Below, piece after piece: positions 43,776 through 51,739 of a stretch of 64,000 nt of DNA (the stretch's first letter is position 1; each line of letters opens with the position of its first letter). A program made the translations under genes and the position numbers. Origin of the DNA: Mycobacterium sp. E1747 (GTDB lineage Bacteria > Actinomycetota > Actinomycetes > Mycobacteriales > Mycobacteriaceae); the NCBI RefSeq assembly GCF_001667775.1, contig NZ_LZJI01000040.1, positions 80,257 through 144,256 of the forward strand, read 5' to 3'. The notes beneath the pieces were generated by a model. The model was not told the DNA's origin. It worked only from the letters and a program-made list of their open reading frames with translations, and searched no databases.

Positions 43776-43864
43776 ATCCGCATCGGCTATTAGAAGGAGG
43801 GTTGAAGTACGAAGTTGAGCGGGTTGGAGATCGTGGCCTGCCGGCAGGCATGGTGCGTCAATAA

Positions 43865-44160
43865 CCTTGCGCCGCCACAATATTCGTCACCGTGACGTAT
43901 TGGGACGCGGCCCGGCGCAGGGCGATGTAGATGGTGGGCTGCCAGCTATGGCACCGGGCGGGTCGGGGCTCGCTCAAGACCCCACCTAACACCCGAATCA
44001 TTCACTAAGCGATTGAAAGATCGCCGGCCTCGGCGTCTGCACAACCACCGCAGCGGCTCGTTCGGGGGCTGGAGACGTCGGGACAGGTGCCGTGGCATGC
44101 GCAGATGGGCCAATCGTCAAAGGGTGCGGACACTTTCATCTGATGCAGCCCGCAACAGAA
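43865..44160. repeat. Diverged direct repeat, copy A
   Basis: The segment begins with CTTGCG...ATTCGTCACCGTGACGTAT and ends with CACTTTCATCTGATGCAGCC followed by CGCAACAGA. The last 120 bases align with copy B (45063-45376) at roughly 80% by eye, the middle less well. Both are in the same orientation and flank the SRPBCC gene. Confidence 0.65.
44005..44139 (-). CDS. Possible 44-residue cysteine-rich small protein
   Basis: From ATG 44139 the frame reads MKVSAPFDDWPICACHGTCP, then DVSSPRTSRCGGCADAEAGD and ends LSIA. It has five cysteines arranged CxCHxxC...CxxC, a plausible metal-binding pattern. The frame is open further upstream through FCCGLHQ back to a stop near 44270 but has no ATG, GTG or TTG there. 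A second copy at 45063-45376 keeps the first ten residues with two changes (MKVLAPVDDW) but is frameshifted afterwards. The ribosome site is weak. Real coding is suggested by the duplicate, not proven. Confidence 0.4.
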   Translation of the reverse strand: MKVSAPFDDWPICACHGTCPDVSSPRTSRCGGCADAEAGDLSIA

Positions 44161-44339
44161 ACTGGTGACGGGGGCGTGCTCAACAGGTGCGAGTTGCTTC
44201 TCTGACCCGGGTGAGGAACCGGAGAACCCGTCCAGAGCTGTGGGCCGGGCGTTGTGTCGTGGCCGTTAAATGTCTAAATGGGGTTGCGGGGTGACTTTGG
44301 TCTCTGCCGACGCCCTCCCACACGTGGGACGCTGTCGAG

Positions 44340-45059
44340 GTGAAGGCCAAATTCGTACTCGCGGCAGCCGCGACGGCTAGCGCGGCGGCGCTCGGATACG
44401 CCCGGCTTGTGCGGCCTCAGCTGTGGCGCTGGGGCGCCAGCGACGAGGAAGTCGCCGGGCCGTTTCCCGGCGCGGAGTGGGTTCCCGGCGGCGCACGAGG
44501 GGTGACGATGGCCGTCACAATCGAGGCGCCGCCAGATCAAGTCTGGCCCTGGCTAGTTCAGCTGGGCGGTGATCGCGCCGGCTGGTACTCCTGGGATCAC
44601 CTCGACAATGCCGGCGTGTCGAGTGCCCACGAGGTGCACCCTGAGTGGCAAGACCGCGTCGTCGGTGACCGTCTGAGGTTCCGCACGCCGGGGAGCCGGA
44701 TCGTGGACTCCTTCGAGATCGCGATTCTCGAACCGAATCGGCTGCTCGGACTGTACTGGTTAAGCGACCTTCTCGGCCACGTCCTAGACCCGAAACAACC
44801 CAGGCCCCGGGCCTACACGGAAGGGCTGTGGTGCTTCTGGCTGAACGAGCTTGAGGGCGGTCGAACACGTTTGGTGATCGGTGGGTATCAGGCCACACGA
44901 CCCCGATGGTTGGAGCGGGTCTACAACTTCTGGATCTACGTTCCGGTCGTCTGGACCATGCAGGCCCGCATGATGACCGTGCTGAAGAGAAACGTTGAAG
45001 GCGCGGAGTGCTCCCGAGGCTTGAAATCTGTCCGAGGCCCAACAGTCACCGGATCCTGA
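44340..45059 (+). CDS. SRPBCC (START-like) family protein
   Basis: The 239-residue protein has an N-terminal hydrophobic stretch (FVLAAAATASAAALGYA) that may be a signal or anchor, followed by an SRPBCC domain: MAVTIEAPPDQVWPWLVQLGGDRAGWYSWDHLDN, then VGDRLRF and IAILEPNRLLGLYWL. The WPWLVQLGGDRAGWYS pattern is common in actinobacterial START-like proteins of unknown ligand. GTG 44340 is the start. The domain binds hydrophobic ligands in a deep cavity. It lies between the two copies of a duplicated segment. Confidence 0.8.
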   Translation: MKAKFVLAAAATASAAALGYARLVRPQLWRWGASDEEVAGPFPGAEWVPGGARGVTMAVTIEAPPDQVWPWLVQLGGDRAGWYSWDHLDNAGVSSAHEVHPEWQDRVVGDRLRFRTPGSRIVDSFEIAILEPNRLLGLYWLSDLLGHVLDPKQPRPRAYTEGLWCFWLNELEGGRTRLVIGGYQATRPRWLERVYNFWIYVPVVWTMQARMMTVLKRNVEGAECSRGLKSVRGPTVTGS

Positions 45060-45062
45060 TAG

Positions 45063-45376
45063 CCCTTGCGGCCCAAGTCAATTCGTCACCGTGACGTATC
45101 GTCCAGGATATGGAAGAGAGGGAGCGGTCGCGGAAGGGCGGGGTCTCTGAACCTCGGCGTAAACAACCGATGAGACTGATATCGGATGCGATTCGAACGT
45201 CGGTCCGGCCCGCCGCAGTGGCTCAGATCCCTGTTTTTCCCTGTTTTCTATGCATAACTATCGCAGCGGTTCGTTCGGGACTGGAGACGTCGGAACAGTC
45301 ACCCGAGAACTGGGCAGATGAGGAGCCAATCGTCAACGGGTGCGAGCACTTTCATCTGATGCAGCCCGCAACAGAC
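45063..45376. repeat. Diverged direct repeat, copy B
   Basis: This is the second copy of the segment at 43865-44160. Read on the minus strand from 45355 it encodes MKVLAPVDDWLLICPVLG and then a stop, where copy A continues. In the shifted frame the relatedness resumes with DCSDVSSP, so copy B carries a frameshift. Confidence 0.65.
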
Positions 45377-45591
45377 TTTGCCGATAAGCGACATTATGTC
45401 AAGTTGGGCATTCCGCTGTTCATCAGATGAATCAGATCTACCCCCGACTGCGCATTGGCTACCCAGGTGGTTCGGTCGGGTCAGATGCCTGGACAGCAGC
45501 AGTGCCTGGTCGCGGCCGGTCGAGCCTTGCTGCCCCGAGGCGCCCCGATCGCGATCATCCCGATCGACAGGGTCCCAAGGGCCGCAGGCGA

Positions 45592-45708
45592 TCAGCACAT
45601 GACGGCCGGCTCGCCGGTGTTGGGGCAGGTGGGAAGGCAGCTGACCGATGTTGTTGAGACGGCGAAGGCGAGCAGCAGCACAAACAAGATTCTCTTACCC
45701 TTGTTCAT
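45592..45708 (-). CDS. Possible 38-residue secreted or lipid-anchored peptide
   Basis: ATG 45708 begins MNKGKRILFVLLLAFAVSTT and continues SVSCLPTCPNTGEPAVMC. The first 20 residues form a perfect small signal sequence (positive start, leucine-rich core), and SVSC could be a lipobox or part of a short Cys-rich mature peptide with three cysteines. No strong ribosome site is seen. A larger frame extends upstream but without conserved features. It is a candidate small secreted peptide only. Confidence 0.4.
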   Translation of the reverse strand: MNKGKRILFVLLLAFAVSTTSVSCLPTCPNTGEPAVMC

Positions 45709-46023
45709 AACTGGAGAGTGTACGTCCAGCCAGGATCCCTCGTCGGGGCTCGAGGTCCCCCGACACCGCGCGTGGGCCATCGACGTGCGAGCGTCGACCC
45801 GGAGCAGAAGTCGTCGTCGCCGGCTCTGGCGTCGATGACCCTGACGATGGCCTTGGCTCTGTCAGTGCAAAGAATCCGACGATGAGTGCGGCGACCGCGG
45901 GGATCGTGACTGGTTTCTCTGCCCGCTGTGTCGGCGTCGAGTGCAACGATGGTGTGCATGGTCGTGTCAGTGCCGCTTCCCCTGGAGTCTGGGCTCAGCG
46001 AGTGCGCTCGGTACCCCTCAGTA

Positions 46024-46254
46024 ATGGGCTGTGACGGCCTCGACTCGGAATTGGCGTTGTTCGTGCTCGGCATTCCGGGGGTGGTGGCATGGCTGCTGCT
46101 GGCCGGATCCGCCACCGCCATGATCGCCAGACGGCATCCGACGCGGTCAGCGGTGTGGTTGGCGGTCGCGTGGTGCGTACCGATCCTCGGTGCGTTGTGC
46201 TGGTTTGCCTACTGGGTGGTAATCCGTGCTTCCCGGCGCACCACCGCCGGCTAA
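46024..46254 (+). CDS. Small membrane protein with a PLDc_N-like domain
   Basis: The 76-residue product has two membrane helices, LALFVLGIPGVVAWLLLAGSATAMI and AVWLAVAWCVPILGALCWFAYWVV, with RRHPTRS between. The second part, VPILGALCWFAYWV, matches the phospholipase D-nuclease N-terminal (PLDc_N) motif, a widespread two-helix membrane module that also occurs alone. ATG 46024 is taken as start because the conserved part begins right after it; the frame is open to 45928. Function unknown. Confidence 0.6.
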   Translation: MGCDGLDSELALFVLGIPGVVAWLLLAGSATAMIARRHPTRSAVWLAVAWCVPILGALCWFAYWVVIRASRRTTAG

Positions 46255-46609
46255 CCCGCTCTCACCAGCCAAAGCCGTTCTTAAGAGTCTCGGTTGTAGA
46301 GAAACGAGACAGGGTCGACGAAGCACTCCCCCCCCGCACTGAACTCGCAGGTGGTGCCGTCTCATATCCTGTCTCGAATCTCTACGTGGCGGCCCACGGA
46401 TCGGGCCGATGGGGCATGTGGGCGGGCAGATGCGGCGACGCGCGCGAGCCAGCTGGGCGTTGACTGGTCCGCCAACTCAAATGAGACGGTCCTGCCTGAA
46501 ACATTTTCCGAGCATCAACCGGGCCGCCGGTTCCGCGTGCCCGAGCCGGTCATACGTTGCACCCAATCGTCGTCATCGATGACGGCGCGCCGGATCGTTG
46601 CTCTACCGA
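46255..46609. other. Gap with an inverted repeat
   Basis: No gene is seen in these 355 bases. GTAGAGAAACGAGACAGG at 46296-46313 and its near-perfect inverse at 46368-46385 (two mismatches in 18) face each other across 54 bases. They could be the ends of a lost mobile element or a long hairpin. Confidence 0.4.
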
Positions 46610-47527
46610 TCAGCGGTGCGAAGTCACTTCCCGCACAGCCGGAACGACTTCGTAGGCCCAGAGCTTGAGAGTTGTGTCATCGAGTTCTGCGCCGCCCGGG
46701 GGGACCACATAGTTGAAGGCGGTCGCGCCACAGTCGAGGACGGCGTAACTGAGTTCTTCGATCCACTGAATAACCCCGCCCCCGTTCCAGCGTCCGGTGT
46801 CGGTGCGGGTTTGCGACGATGGAACCGGGTCGCGGGCGATGGGGCCTGCGACGTTGTAGATCGTGCCCACTTCCCTGGGATCCTTGTCGACCGAGGTGGC
46901 GGCCTCGTCGATCAGGAGTCGGGACTGGGCAACCAGCGTGCTTCGCCAGTCGGCGGCGTGCGGCGGGATCCACCCGTCGGCATGACGGCCGGTTACCGCC
47001 AGCCCCTTGGGGCCGCCGCATCCCACCCAGATTGGTGGTGTCGGCGCGACCGTCGGGGCGAGGTCATACACCTGGTAAAACTCGCCTTCAAACGTGATCG
47101 GGTCGCCTCCGCCGGTGAGGGCTCTGGTCAAGACGATCGCCTCTTCTAGGGCCCGAATTCGAGCGCCAGGCGACAGCCGGGGAACGCCCAGAGCAATTAT
47201 CTCGTCCCAATTCCCACCCGCGCCCACCACCAGCACCACACGATCGCCCGAGAGCACTGACAGACCAGCGATGGTCCGGGCGAGAATTGGCGCCGGTCGG
47301 CTGAGTAAGTTCGTGCAAATCACCGTGCCGCCGATGGTTTTGGTGGCTCCAAGGACGAAGCCCAACGTCGCATAAGCGTCCACACGGTCAGCAAAGTACG
47401 GATGATCGCCCACACTGAAGAAGTCCAACCGGGCTTCGTCGGCTGCCCGCGCATGCCGCAGGATGACTTCGACCTGATCGCAGCCACTTTCAAGACCCAG
47501 GCCGAACAACACCTTGCCGTTCACCAT
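46610..47527 (-). CDS. LLM-class flavin (F420-type) oxidoreductase
   Basis: From ATG 47527 the protein has 305 residues in the luciferase-like monooxygenase pattern: VLFGLGLESGCDQVEVILRHARAADEARLDFFSVGDHPYF, TIGGTVICTNLLSRPAPILARTIAGLSVLSGDRVVLVVGAGGNWDEI, and PPIWVGCGGPKGLAVTGRHADGWIP. Mycobacterial members usually use coenzyme F420 or FMN. The ribosome site is weak, and an in-frame TTG upstream at 47623 gives an unconserved extension. Substrate unknown. Confidence 0.86.
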   Translation of the reverse strand: MVNGKVLFGLGLESGCDQVEVILRHARAADEARLDFFSVGDHPYFADRVDAYATLGFVLGATKTIGGTVICTNLLSRPAPILARTIAGLSVLSGDRVVLVVGAGGNWDEIIALGVPRLSPGARIRALEEAIVLTRALTGGGDPITFEGEFYQVYDLAPTVAPTPPIWVGCGGPKGLAVTGRHADGWIPPHAADWRSTLVAQSRLLIDEAATSVDKDPREVGTIYNVAGPIARDPVPSSQTRTDTGRWNGGGVIQWIEELSYAVLDCGATAFNYVVPPGGAELDDTTLKLWAYEVVPAVREVTSHR

Positions 47528-47866
47528 CAGCAACTCTGTACGTCGCGAACGCGGTTCGTCAATGTTCCCTCCCTTACAGGTGTCTGGTTGCAGAGTTGGT
47601 GGCTCAAGACGACGCTCAAGCATCCGATGTACCCACGTGCTCGTTCTAGCGGGCCGACTGAGCAGCAGCGAGAACCCCTCGTAGAACGCGGTTGTGGTCG
47701 GTGTCGCCTGTTGCGGAACGAGAAGGATATCCTCCGGTATCGACGAACGCCCGCGGGGTTATGCTCCTGAGCGGTCGTGCTTACGGGTCGATGCTCCTAT
47801 GCACGGACCTCCCCTTGTCAGCATCCCATCCATGAACCGACATCCTCGGAAGGGTTGGAGGGCAAG
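47528..47866. other. Gap without recognised features
   Basis: These 339 bases between the LLM oxidoreductase and the SDR gene show no supported gene, repeat or RNA. AGGATATCCT, a 10-base palindrome, occurs near 47725-47734. Confidence 0.4.
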
Positions 47867-48634
47867 TTACTTGTTTGCGTGTGGGTCCGTGGAGTTCAGG
47901 ATGGCGATGGCCTCGTCATAGTCTCCCCGCACCTCGGAGTAACGCAGGAATTTGACGTTCTCAACCTGAATCTCGTTCACCTCCGGGTGGTTTTCCAGGA
48001 TGGCGATGACTTCGGTGACGAATTCTGGCAGCGGCATGGCCCACTCGCTGTCTCGCTGGCCAGGCACGAGGTCGGTCTTCACCGCGGGTGGCTGCAGCTC
48101 TTTGAACTCCACACTGGATCCGGCGAACTGCAGCCTCAGCGTCTCGGTGAGCATGTGAACGGCGGCCTTGGAGGCGTTGTAGCTGGGTGTCACCTTCAGC
48201 GGGGTGAACGCCAACCCCGACGAGACCGTGATGACGGTAGCCTGCGGTTGGGCCTGCAGGTGCTCGATGAACGCCGCAAGCAGCCGGATCGGGCCCAGGA
48301 CGTTGGTAGTGATGGTGGATTCCGCGGAGGCGAGGAACGAGTCTGAATTATGCCAGTCCTCAATTGTCATGATCCCGGCCATCGCGATGAGCACATTGAG
48401 GTCAGGGTGGTGGGCCAGCACCTGGACGGCCGTGTCGCGGATGCTGACCGGGTCGGCAGTGTCGATGTGCACGGCGTCGATGCCAGGATGCTCGGCGGCG
48501 ATTTGGTCCAGCAGTTCCTGGCGGCGCCCACCGACGATGACCGTGTTTCCCTTGGCGTGCAATGCAATTGCGAGCTCGAGTCCGATGCCGCTGGTGGCGC
48601 CGGGGATGAAAATGGTGTTGCCGGATATCTTCAC
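47867..48634 (-). CDS. SDR oxidoreductase (DltE-like)
   Basis: The conserved protein starts at GTG 48634 (VKISGNTIFIPGATSGIG), with AAGGA 8 bases upstream, and has 255 residues. It has the classical SDR motifs: GATSGIG cofactor loop, IAMAGIM in place of NNAG, VITVSSG with Ser, and SYNASKAAV (YxxxK). The pattern ISGNTIFIPGATSGIGLELA resembles DltE-type SDRs of unknown substrate. The in-frame extension to 48760 runs into degraded sequence and is not used. Confidence 0.88.
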   Translation of the reverse strand: MKISGNTIFIPGATSGIGLELAIALHAKGNTVIVGGRRQELLDQIAAEHPGIDAVHIDTADPVSIRDTAVQVLAHHPDLNVLIAMAGIMTIEDWHNSDSFLASAESTITTNVLGPIRLLAAFIEHLQAQPQATVITVSSGLAFTPLKVTPSYNASKAAVHMLTETLRLQFAGSSVEFKELQPPAVKTDLVPGQRDSEWAMPLPEFVTEVIAILENHPEVNEIQVENVKFLRYSEVRGDYDEAIAILNSTDPHANK

Positions 48635-48799
48635 GTGGAATTCCTTGACGTTCGTGCTGCGGTCGGGCGGCTGGCAGTGGTGACAGGCCGGACCCTCAGT
48701 CGCCTTGGCGATAAACCCTTTCCGCGGCGCGGGGTCATGAGATGGAACGGCGAGTTCCAAATGTGGGCTGGTGCAGCGGATCGGTATGTAGTCATGCGG

Positions 48800-49230
48800 T
48801 GCTGCTGCCTTGGACGGAAACAGGGCGCGGTCGATTCTGGAAGGCGTTCCAGATGCCGCAGACTGGCTTCCACCGAGCGGACCATGTTGAGCCGGTGATT
48901 TCGGAGTTGGGATCGCTCGGCGTGCGCGACATCGTTGACTTCGTTGACACGATAAGCCGTTCCCGGTGCGACGCCGTCAATCGCCCGACGAGTCGTTCGC
49001 ACTCACTATCGGTGTAGTTGACTGCGGTGTCGATGAGGTCTTCGCCCCGCTCGACGTAAGCATCGAAGATGCGCCGTGCTTCATCAGCGTCGGCGCCGCG
49101 GCCCCAGTTTGTGCTGAAAGTCATGGTGCCCAGGCAAATTGGGAAGACTCGCAAGACCGAATTGCCCAGCAGACAATGCTCCGTCACCCGGATCCTCCTG
49201 TACCCATTCTGGGAGCTTTGACGGCTGCTA
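48800..49230 (-). pseudogene. Aldo/keto reductase remnant
   Basis: On the minus strand one frame reads LGNSVLRVFPICLGTMTFSTNWGRGADADEARRIFDAYVERGEDLIDTAVNYTDSECERLVG, clearly the first third of an aldo/keto reductase. After SDPNSE the similarity moves to another frame (NMVRSVEASLRHLE) and then ends. The rest of the ~320-residue barrel is missing. Frameshift plus truncation make this a pseudogene. Confidence 0.7.
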
Positions 49231-49435
49231 AGAGGCTGACACCAGCAGACCCTGCCCGCGCTGCGCAGGTGCGGCAGCACGACCCGGGTGACGCGCTGCA
49301 TGCTCAGCACGTTTAGAGCTCGGCGGGATCACGAATCGAGGCGTGCGCGCTGTGCCCGTCGGGGCCAGGCTTTCGGCGATGGGCTGGCCGAAACCGCTGG
49401 ATGCGCCCGGTGATCAGAACAACGTCGGAGGTCAT
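49231..49435 (-). pseudogene. SDR remnant
   Basis: From ATG 49435 the minus strand encodes MTSDVVLITG, the start of an SDR, but the expected SGFG...IAESLA appears only in a shifted frame. Near 49300 a later SDR segment, LSMQRVTRVVLPHLRSAGRV, is joined directly, so the middle is deleted. The divergent LysR gene may once have controlled it. Confidence 0.6.
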
Positions 49436-49470
49436 GGGGTCGAGTCTGCCCTTGGCGTGACCATTTGTCA

Positions 49471-49496
49471 CATGCATATCTATGATGTGATGCATG
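49471..49496. promoter_or_regulatory. Inverted repeat at the LysR start
   Basis: CATGCAT at 49471-49477 and ATGCATG at 49490-49496 form a perfect 7-base inverted repeat with a 12-base spacer. The right arm includes the LysR start codon. The position suits an autoregulatory LysR site between the divergent genes. Confidence 0.45.
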
Positions 49497-50402
49497 CTTA
49501 CTACGCATACTGAGCGGGTCGATCTGAACCTGCTCACCCCGCTGGTCGCGCTGCTCGAAGAGCGCCAGGTGTCGCGGGCCGCGGTGCGCGTCGGGTTGAG
49601 CCAGCCGGCTATGAGCCGCACCCTGCAACGCCTGCGGCGAGTGCTCGACGATCCGCTGCTGGTAAAAGATCCGGGCGGTTTGCGGCTCACCACCCGCGCA
49701 GAGGACATCTACCAACAACTCAGTACCGTCATACCGCTGTTAGAAAACTTGTTGTCGCCCAACAAATTCGACCCAGCGCAGGCCAGCCAACCCGTGACGG
49801 TGGCGGGCAGCGACTACGCGGTCCAGGTCTTCGGCCCTGCCATCTGCCGGCAGGTGCGTGCGCAGTCTCCGAATGCGCCGGTTCGATTTCGCAACCTGGG
49901 CCTGGACGGCATCATCGAGCACATCCGTAGCGGGGCAGTCGATATCGGGCTCTATGGTGGCGCCCTGCCCGAGGATCTGCAATCCGCGGTTATCTACGTG
50001 GAGGGGTTCACCTGCGTGATGGCCTCCGAGCATCCGCTTGCCGGGCGCCCAGGGATCACGCTGGCCGAATACCTGCGCTATCAGCATGTCGTCATCGACA
50101 CCGCCGATGGCCAACAAACCGCTATCGACGTACCCCTGACTGAGCTGGGCACCCCGCGGGCGGCCGGTGTCACCGTGCCGTACTACTCGGCGGCAACGGC
50201 GCTACTCCCCGGAACCGACCTGATCGCCACCCTTCCCGCGCGGCTTCGATCCGCCTGGGCCGACAACGAGAAACTGTGCGCCCTGCGCGCGCCGACCGAG
50301 GTGGCCACCATGCCCTACCAGATGATTTGGAACCGCGCACTCGACAACGACGGTCGCCACCGGTGGCTGCGTGGTGTGGTCCGTGCCGCCACCGCCCCCT
50401 GA
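49494..50402 (+). CDS. LysR family transcriptional regulator
   Basis: The 302-residue protein begins with the LysR winged helix: VDLNLLTPLVALLEERQVSRAAVRVGLSQPAMSRTLQRLRRVLDDPLLVK, residues 9-58. The effector domain follows from about residue 95 with VTVAGSDYAVQVFGPAICRQV and FRNLGLDGIIEHIRSGAVDIGLYGGALPEDLQ. It resembles NodD/LinR-type members. It is divergent from a decayed SDR gene, so its former target may be lost. A 7-base inverted repeat overlaps the start codon at ATG 49494; ATG 49490 is out of frame. Confidence 0.88.
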   Translation: MLTTHTERVDLNLLTPLVALLEERQVSRAAVRVGLSQPAMSRTLQRLRRVLDDPLLVKDPGGLRLTTRAEDIYQQLSTVIPLLENLLSPNKFDPAQASQPVTVAGSDYAVQVFGPAICRQVRAQSPNAPVRFRNLGLDGIIEHIRSGAVDIGLYGGALPEDLQSAVIYVEGFTCVMASEHPLAGRPGITLAEYLRYQHVVIDTADGQQTAIDVPLTELGTPRAAGVTVPYYSAATALLPGTDLIATLPARLRSAWADNEKLCALRAPTEVATMPYQMIWNRALDNDGRHRWLRGVVRAATAP

Positions 50403-50935
50403 CCCACGCCACGTCGGCTCGCGCATCGCACACACGCCACGACGAGGCGACGACCAACTAAAGACGCCAGCAAACCACAAGTCCTCTGTGCCAACGCCCT
50501 TGGCATCCACGTTCGACAGTGACAGCATTGGCGACTACGCCGCCAAGGAGCTGACAAGCTAGCCAACTCAACGACGACTAATTGTGATGTTTAGGGAGGT
50601 TGGTCAGGCGGGTGACTGGTGGCTGGCCTCCGATGGCGGAATGGGCTCGGTGATGATTGTAGAAATGCAGCCAGCCAGGCAGCGCGGAGTCGTGCTGTTC
50701 GGTTGACGTCTAGAGCCGGGCGTAGGCCCAGCCGTCGGCCGGTGTGCGGTGAAATCGCTCAATTCTGCCGTTGGTTTGAGGTCGGGAAGTCCTTGCTACA
50801 GAACACTTCTCGGGCCATAGCAATTTTCCCGGATTGTACGGCCAGCCGGAGGGTCAGGCCGTTTTGTCACAGTACGGTTCCTTCTCCGGTTCCAGGCACC
50901 GCTTGCGAGGCGGCGGTACTGCCGTGCGGCTGAGA
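50403..50935. other. Gap containing an IS481-family remnant
   Basis: The only supported content of this 533-base gap is the transposase remnant at 50578-50785. The flanks (50403-50577 and 50786-50935) show no gene. Confidence 0.5.
50578..50785 (-). mobile_element. IS481-family transposase C-terminal remnant
   Basis: The minus strand encodes TNGRIERFHRTPADGWAYARL, an internal stop, and then DSALPGWLHFYNHHRAHSAIGGQPPVTRLTNLPKHHN to a stop at 50578. This is the conserved C-terminal end of IS481-type DDE transposases (TNGKIERFHRTL...LHFYNHHRPHTALGG). Everything before TNG is missing. No terminal repeats were found by eye. Confidence 0.8.
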
Positions 50936-51217
50936 TTAGTGGCGTCGATAGGTATGAGCCCGGTGTTCGATGCGGCCGACGTACAGCACGTGGTCGTCCT
51001 CAAGTGTGCGGAACGTGACGCGGTAATCGCCGCGGCGGGCCACGCGCCATCCTTCGAACTCAAACCGTAACGGCTTGGAAAGCCGGTACGGGTCGGCTGG
51101 CAAGGCGGCGGTGACGAATTCAGCGATCGCGGCAGCGACTTTGTGCGGCAGTCGATCTAGCGCACGCACCGCCGTCGGTGACAGCTGCACAGTCCACGGC
51201 GCATCGCCGCCTGTCAC
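50936..51217 (-). CDS. RelE-family toxin
   Basis: The 93-residue protein has the RelE/ParE pattern: VQLSPTAVRALDRLPHKVAAAIAEFVTAALPADPYRLSKPLRFEFEGWRVARRGDYRVTFRTLEDDHVLYVGRIEHRAHTY. It resembles RelE (Rv1246c) of M. tuberculosis, an mRNA-cleaving ribosome-dependent toxin. The RRGDYRV motif and the final arginine/histidine-tyrosine (RIEHRAHTYR) contain likely catalytic residues. It starts at GTG 51217, overlapping the antitoxin stop by 4 bases. Confidence 0.88.
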   Translation of the reverse strand: MTGGDAPWTVQLSPTAVRALDRLPHKVAAAIAEFVTAALPADPYRLSKPLRFEFEGWRVARRGDYRVTFRTLEDDHVLYVGRIEHRAHTYRRH

Positions 51218-51483
51218 TTCAGGCCGTAGCGCTCGCGGAGCTGCTCGCCGCTGACGGTGTTTCCGACGGCGTAGTCGGCGTCTGCCTGCTTGAGTTCCTC
51301 GGCAATACCGGGAGTCCGCAGCGCGTGCAGGGTCTCGTTAAGGGACTCGAGGTCATCGGCGGACATGATGACCGCAGCGACCCGACCGTGGCGGGTGATC
51401 TGGATGATTTCATGGGTCGTGTCGGCCTCGTCGACCAGCGCGGAAAGCTTGTCTTTGGCTTCAGTGAGCGGCACCGACTTCAT
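51214..51483 (-). CDS. RelB/Phd-type antitoxin
   Basis: From ATG 51483 the protein has 89 residues: MKSVPLTEAKDKLSALVDEADTTHEIIQITRHGRVAAVIMSADDLESLNETLHALRTPGIAEELKQADADYAVG. This matches RelB (Rv1247c) of M. tuberculosis with a Phd-type DNA-binding N-terminus and a C-terminal toxin-binding helix. An ATG three codons upstream (51492) is equally possible. It neutralises the adjacent RelE toxin and represses the operon through repeats just upstream (51494-51520). Confidence 0.9.
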   Translation of the reverse strand: MKSVPLTEAKDKLSALVDEADTTHEIIQITRHGRVAAVIMSADDLESLNETLHALRTPGIAEELKQADADYAVGNTVSGEQLRERYGLK

Positions 51484-51493
51484 AACCAGCATA

Positions 51494-51520
51494 CTAGCCT
51501 GATGACTAGCCGCTGGCTAG
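51494..51520. promoter_or_regulatory. Toxin-antitoxin operator with CTAGCC repeats
   Basis: CTAGCC occurs at 51494-51499 and 51506-51511, and the inverse GGCTAG at 51515-51520; the last two form the inverted repeat CTAGCCGCTGGCTAG. The 12-base spacing of direct copies is about one helical turn. The array begins two bases upstream of the first antitoxin start codon, as expected for an autorepressor site. Confidence 0.6.
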
Positions 51521-51739
51521 CCGGAATTATGGCCTATAAGCTGCCGCAAACTGACGTACGCGTTGGGGTCACGCGGCAACAATCGCGTCGAAGTAACCGC
51601 TCCCCTGCTCCTTGTTGCGGTACCCGACGCAGACAACGACGGGCTCAGGGTTGCGCCCAAGGCGCCGGTGCGCCAAGAACACGTGTGGACGCCAGCCGTT
51701 ATAACTTGTGCATACCGTAATGATTCGAGTGGAGGACTT

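Larger units (their letters stand above)
43776..44339. other. Gap containing copy A of a duplicated ~300-bp segment
   Basis: Apart from the tiny ORF at 44005-44139, this 564-base gap shows no gene. Bases 43865-44160 form copy A of a direct repeat; copy B is at 45063-45376. The left edge of both copies carries ATTCGTCACCGTGACGTAT (43882-43900 and 45081-45099). Confidence 0.6.
45060..46023. other. Gap with repeat copy B and remnants
   Basis: In these 964 bases I support only repeat copy B (45063-45376) and a possible small peptide gene at 45592-45708. The other open frames look like shadows or decayed sequence. A TTCATCAGATGAA palindrome occurs at 45419-45431. Confidence 0.5.

Noticed and set aside
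43882..45099. ATTCGTCACCGTGACGTAT as a CRP-type operator
   Set aside because: The inverted arms CGTCAC/GTGACG have a single central base, unlike the CRP consensus TGTGA-N6-TCACA, so it is reported only as part of the repeat.
45110..45430. A 106-codon plus-strand frame
   Set aside because: It lies across repeat copy B and has no conserved pattern; the coding sense of the repeat is on the minus strand.
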